This document shows, one piece after another, positions 6,701-8,647 of a DNA stretch of 8,647 nucleotides. How positions within the stretch are numbered: the stretch's first letter is position 1; every line of letters begins with the position of its first letter. Source of the DNA: Sandaracinaceae bacterium (GTDB taxonomy: Bacteria; Myxococcota_A; Polyangia; Polyangiales; Houyiibacteriaceae); NCBI GenBank assembly GCA_012514415.1, contig JAAZAH010000421.1, forward strand, positions 1 to 8,647, in the 5' to 3' direction. The notes under the pieces are model-generated. The model worked only from the letters and a program-made list of their open reading frames with translations. It did no database searches and had not been told where the DNA came from. The translations under genes and the position numbers were made by a program.

Positions 6701-8076
6701 GCGCCGGTTCCGCCGAGGAGGAGGTAGCCCGGAGGCAGCTCGAGCGTCGCCCTCAAGGAGCGAAGATCTTCGGACCAACCCGACGCTGGGATGCGGGAGC
6801 GCGAGCCTTCAATCCGCGAGTCGGCGAGGAGCTCCACCCGCTCGTTTCGAAGTTCGACGCCGCGGCGCCCCTCGAATTCGGTGATGAGCCTTGGTTCACC
6901 GTCGACGCGAACGGCACCGAGCACACCCTCGAGGAGATCGAGACGGTGACCGTCGCGGAGGGTGCCGCGAAGGTGATCGCGAACGGAATATCCGCCGCCG
7001 TCTTGATCGAGGTAGAGCGTCCGCATGAGGTGGAGCTCGTTTCGAGGACGACGTTCGACGCCGCGGCGCTCCGTCCGAAGGACGAGCGATTCACCGGCGC
7101 GGAGCCGGTATGCGGGAAGCCCTCGGAACGAGTCGGGGAGATTCACGTGTGCAGGATCGATCGGACTTGCACCCTCGACGTGAAGCTGGCGAAAGGCATC
7201 GTCGCTCGCGAGGACCCAGAACTCGTCTTTAGGGAGGGGCGCCGCGGACATGGGGCGCTTGAGCTCCGCCACATCCCCTTCGAGTCGCGAGTGAATCTCG
7301 ATCGTATTCCGCCCCGCGCTGAGCTGAAGGCTGAGTCGGCCATCCGCCTCGAGCCGAACGGGAAGGCTCGACTCAATCGCGTAGGGCGTCGCGCCCTCGA
7401 GGAGGAGCGGGGGAAGCTCGATCCGCCGCGCGCGCCCGCCCACGTCGAGGAGGAGGATCGTGTGATCGCGGAGCTTGTTCCCGTCTTCGATCTTTCGGAA
7501 AACCTCGATGCGAAGCCGCTCCTCTTCCTCGCTCTCGCGCGTTTTTCCCTCGAGCCAGAGGGCGCCATTTTCCGCGCGGCGGGGCGTTGGGATCTCGGCG
7601 CCATCGCGGCGGAGTCTCACAAGGCCAAAGATCCGGGGAATGCTGAGCGTTTCGGGGAGCTCGCGGTAGACGAAGCGTCCCTCGACCCGATGCTTGCCCG
7701 CCGGAAGGTAGGCATGTGGCACGCCGCCGCGTTCAAGGATGGCGGCAGGAGCGCCGCTTACAAGGAGCGCTTCCGGATAAAGGCGTGAATCACCCGGAAG
7801 GGGGATGGGGCCTTCTTTTAGGGTTTCGATCTCGAAGAAGAACCGCCCTTCATTCGCATTCAATTCGAGTCTGAGCTCTGAGGGCCACTCGCAGCGGGCT
7901 GTCCCGGCTTCGAATACGCAGCGATGGGTCGGATGCGCGTCGCGGATCCAGTCGATCCACGGGCGGAGCTGAGGCGGGAGGCGATCGGGCTCGACCGATT
8001 GCGCAGACGCTCCGCCGGAAAAGAGACCAAAGAGAATGGAGAGGGCGAGAGAACCCAAGATCGAGAGGCGCGTCAT
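3730..8076 (-). CDS. Large duplicated inner-membrane/periplasmic protein, function unknown
   Basis: A 1448-residue envelope protein. It has an N-terminal signal peptide (1-25, likely ASA|Q), a beta-rich periplasmic region (26-465), hydrophobic segments (about 471-489, 490-505, 511-527, 536-556), an Asp/Met/Ala-rich linker (about 587-650) and a helix at 692-713. A very basic stretch (717-729) then leads to a second signal-like segment (726-757, ending AAA|Q). After that come a second beta-rich region (758-1200), further helices (about 1202-1221, 1231-1256, 1274-1294, 1337-1359) and an acidic cytoplasmic tail (1385-1448). The two halves align colinearly, for example IEIHSRL (260-265) with LSFHSRL (1000-1006), and RLRAGESL (324-331) with RPLPGESL (1057-1064). 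From memory it resembles a family of large uncharacterised proteins known to me mainly from gammaproteobacteria, sharing GIPDMQ..GN, LRxYQDR and YRLLMLAWAL near the C-terminus. No catalytic motif is seen. The start fits the signal peptide, although the SD is weak. First gene of the operon. Confidence 0.85.
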   Translation of the reverse strand: MTRLSILGSLALSILFGLFSGGASAQSVEPDRLPPQLRPWIDWIRDAHPTHRCVFEAGTARCEWPSELRLELNANEGRFFFEIETLKEGPIPLPGDSRLYPEALLVSGAPAAILERGGVPHAYLPAGKHRVEGRFVYRELPETLSIPRIFGLVRLRRDGAEIPTPRRAENGALWLEGKTRESEEEERLRIEVFRKIEDGNKLRDHTILLLDVGGRARRIELPPLLLEGATPYAIESSLPVRLEADGRLSLQLSAGRNTIEIHSRLEGDVAELKRPMSAAPLPKDEFWVLASDDAFRQLHVEGASPIDPAHVNLPDSFRGLPAYRLRAGESLVLRTERRGVERRPRNELHLMRTLYLDQDGGGYSVRDHLRGTLRDGHRLDLLEGVLGAVRVDGEPRLITEFEGRRGVELRNERVELLADSRIEGSRSRIPASGWSEDLRSLRATLELPPGYLLLGGTGADRISGSLTDRFDLGAIFMIVIVSTIVFRLAGPMPGAISLISLILIWEEPHAPGTLLLFLLFFIALVPELPEGRARKLLRLGLGLTTLLFFMTAMPFAKEQLKRALYPQTEDVARASWLGGTSMIPKFDVVDAERREADDDGDPADDRSGMDAMGMETAAEVATSAPMAMRSAGRKSAPAAASSRVAQKPAADPETVVQMGDGMPSFTFKSHPIRWDGPVSADQELRLFILSPPLFRLLAAFRVLAMLALALSLIRAYRRERRIFRRMPKRQPAGMLGLVFLFSAGALAAFSDAPKAAAQPIPDKELLEQLRARLLPSPQCAPNCIETSLATFELRDGILSGKLIVHAGAASSLRLPGPAREFVPATVRVDGRPHEGIILGEDGFLRLRLGSGVHTVEFFGRLSDPNRLELHLGQLPRRGEVNAPAYQIQGLRDDGKLAEILRFDRELRGDSEARGGGGGTADALEPLGRSDEALGYYLAIERRIVLGVVNEVHTRIRRISPTGSAIQFQLPLLPGEDLLSESIKQTGSRAEIVLSRDQAELSFHSRLGHPKAIELRAAKGASYQEQWILDCDETIVCHAEGIPPTALQNASRLARRYRPLPGESLDVRIERPEPAEGRAVTIDEVRFEYAPGSRIAHSLLRLAIRASRAETLSIRLPGDAKIAQLKIGGVDQPVNFADGVLSIRIEPGATSLTVEFEEMRELGFRQELPKIDLGVPAVNVTTVVQMPSERFILATQGPSWGPAVLFWGKLALILLFAFVLARIPGSPLRFRHYAIVGLGLSSASVTSSLIVIAFFFAMEYRRRYPELSPRLFNLRQIALVFLTFMTVSVFFNAIHHGLLGIPDMQVEGNFSTDRELRFYQDRIDGSLPDVAFFSTKIHVYRLLMLAWALYVASASVGWARWAFGAYRTGGFWKKTPKRGLRSRLKTAADGGAPSEAVSSEASAEAIEADPLEAESSPSRERATSTESTLTEPKGDELDNGDEPDDSEPR

Positions 8077-8246
8077 AGCTCGTTTGACGCACCATAGTCC
8101 CGATCCGATCTCGATTGGGAGATTTGAGGGTGATTTTCTTGAGGGAAGCGCGAAGTTCTGAGCCCGCCAGCGGCCTCATCCTCAGCGACATCCCGCGCGG
8201 TCCTAAAGATCTCGGGGATGGGCTCATCCCGTGCTACGTTCGCGCG
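8077..8246. promoter_or_regulatory. Divergent intergenic region
   Basis: These 170 nt separate the divergent starts of the large membrane protein and the STAS-like gene, so both promoters should lie here. I see no clear -35/-10 pair for either. GGGATG (8215-8220) and CATCCC (8225-8230) form a 6-bp hairpin with a 4-nt loop, 16 nt before ATG 8247. TACGTT (8235-8240) would be in place for a -10 element of a leaderless transcript starting at that ATG. If the plus-strand gene really starts at GTG 8130, part of this region is coding. Confidence 0.4.
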
Positions 8247-8647
8247 ATGGATTTTGCGACTGGAAAGGTTGAATTTGAGCGGACTCACCAGAGTGAGCGC
8301 GGCAGCTACGAGATCATCCTCACCGAACAGTGGGATCTCCGCATGACACTGCGAGGTGTTGGGACCGTGGATTCGTTTCGGCACCTCATCGACACGCTCG
8401 AAGAGATCCATCAGACCTATCCCAACACGCCGAAGATCCGAGCGGGCGTCGATCTCACGGGCGGCGAGAACGCCCCACTTCGTGCGCAGATGATGCTTGG
8501 GAAGTGGCTTCTTTCGCGGAGGCATCGGGTCGGAAAGCTGGCGGTCTTCGGCGGGCCGCCCCTCCCGATGAAGATCGCGCGTGCCGTCTGTTCCATCGCC
8601 GGCATGAAAGAAGCGGCATTCTTCCGGACCCGCGAGGATGGGCTCCG
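8247..8647 (+). CDS. STAS/SpoIIAA-like protein, 3' end cut by window
   Basis: An open frame with no stop before the window edge, giving 133 complete codons from MDFATGKVEF to the edge. The pattern is that of STAS/SEC14-type SpoIIAA-like proteins: a strand-rich N-terminus (YEIILTEQWDLRMTLRG), a helix (DSFRHLIDTLEEIHQ), a strand (IRAGVDLTG), a helix (LRAQMMLGKWLLSRR), then the family-typical KLAVFGGPPLPMKIARAVCSIAG followed by AAFFRTREDGL. Such proteins are small cytoplasmic modules of mostly unknown role; I see no catalytic site. The start is uncertain. ATG 8247 has no SD and would be leaderless or SD-independent. The frame stays open back to 8088, and GTG 8130 has GGGAG 8 nt upstream, which would add 39 residues. 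Short minus-strand open frames over this region are antisense shadows. It is divergent from the large membrane-protein operon. Confidence 0.65.
   Translation, partial: MDFATGKVEFERTHQSERGSYEIILTEQWDLRMTLRGVGTVDSFRHLIDTLEEIHQTYPNTPKIRAGVDLTGGENAPLRAQMMLGKWLLSRRHRVGKLAVFGGPPLPMKIARAVCSIAGMKEAAFFRTREDGL

Noticed and set aside
8073..8525. 150-codon minus-strand frame over the right end
   Set aside because: It is antisense to the STAS-like reading frame, which has better domain resemblance, and it runs through the divergent promoter region.

Overview
The window (8647 bp, GC-rich) reads as ordinary chromosomal DNA from a Gram-negative (diderm) bacterium. The signs are an outer-membrane barrel protein with a cleavable signal peptide, a very large signal-peptide-bearing inner-membrane protein, and Shine-Dalgarno (SD) starts. 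The gene families and base composition would fit a proteobacterial or delta/Bdellovibrio-like lineage, but that placement is a guess. I see no transposase, integrase, CRISPR array, tRNA or rRNA.

Layout. Four complete genes lie on the minus strand and one truncated gene on the plus strand. Reading the minus strand from right to left: (1) 8076-3730, a 1448-residue envelope membrane protein of unknown function, which appears to be an internal tandem duplication with a second signal-peptide-like segment in its middle; (2) 3685-2426, a membrane-anchored calcineurin-like metallophosphoesterase (YkuE/YaeI type); (3) 2422-1403, a metallo-beta-lactamase-fold hydrolase of the NAPE-PLD-like/UlaG-like group. 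Gaps of 44 and 3 nt and a ribosome-binding site embedded in the upstream gene's 3' end indicate a single operon. After a 357-nt non-coding gap comes (4) 1045-206, a DUF481-type outer-membrane beta-barrel protein, whose stop codon lies inside a hairpin plus T-run that looks like a Rho-independent terminator (172-213).

Divergent from the large membrane protein, and running off the right end, is the 5' part of a plus-strand gene (8247 onward) that resembles the STAS/SpoIIAA-like family.

Working together (inference). A large periplasm-facing membrane protein, a membrane-tethered phosphoesterase and a phospholipase-like metallohydrolase in one operon, beside an outer-membrane barrel gene, suggest a role in envelope lipid or glycolipid turnover. 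No substrate can be read from the sequence. The most novel item is the duplicated membrane protein. I recognise it from memory as one of a family of large uncharacterised proteins, and I know of no experimental function for it. The 1046-1402 gap contains a long-range inverted repeat that could fold into a structured RNA.
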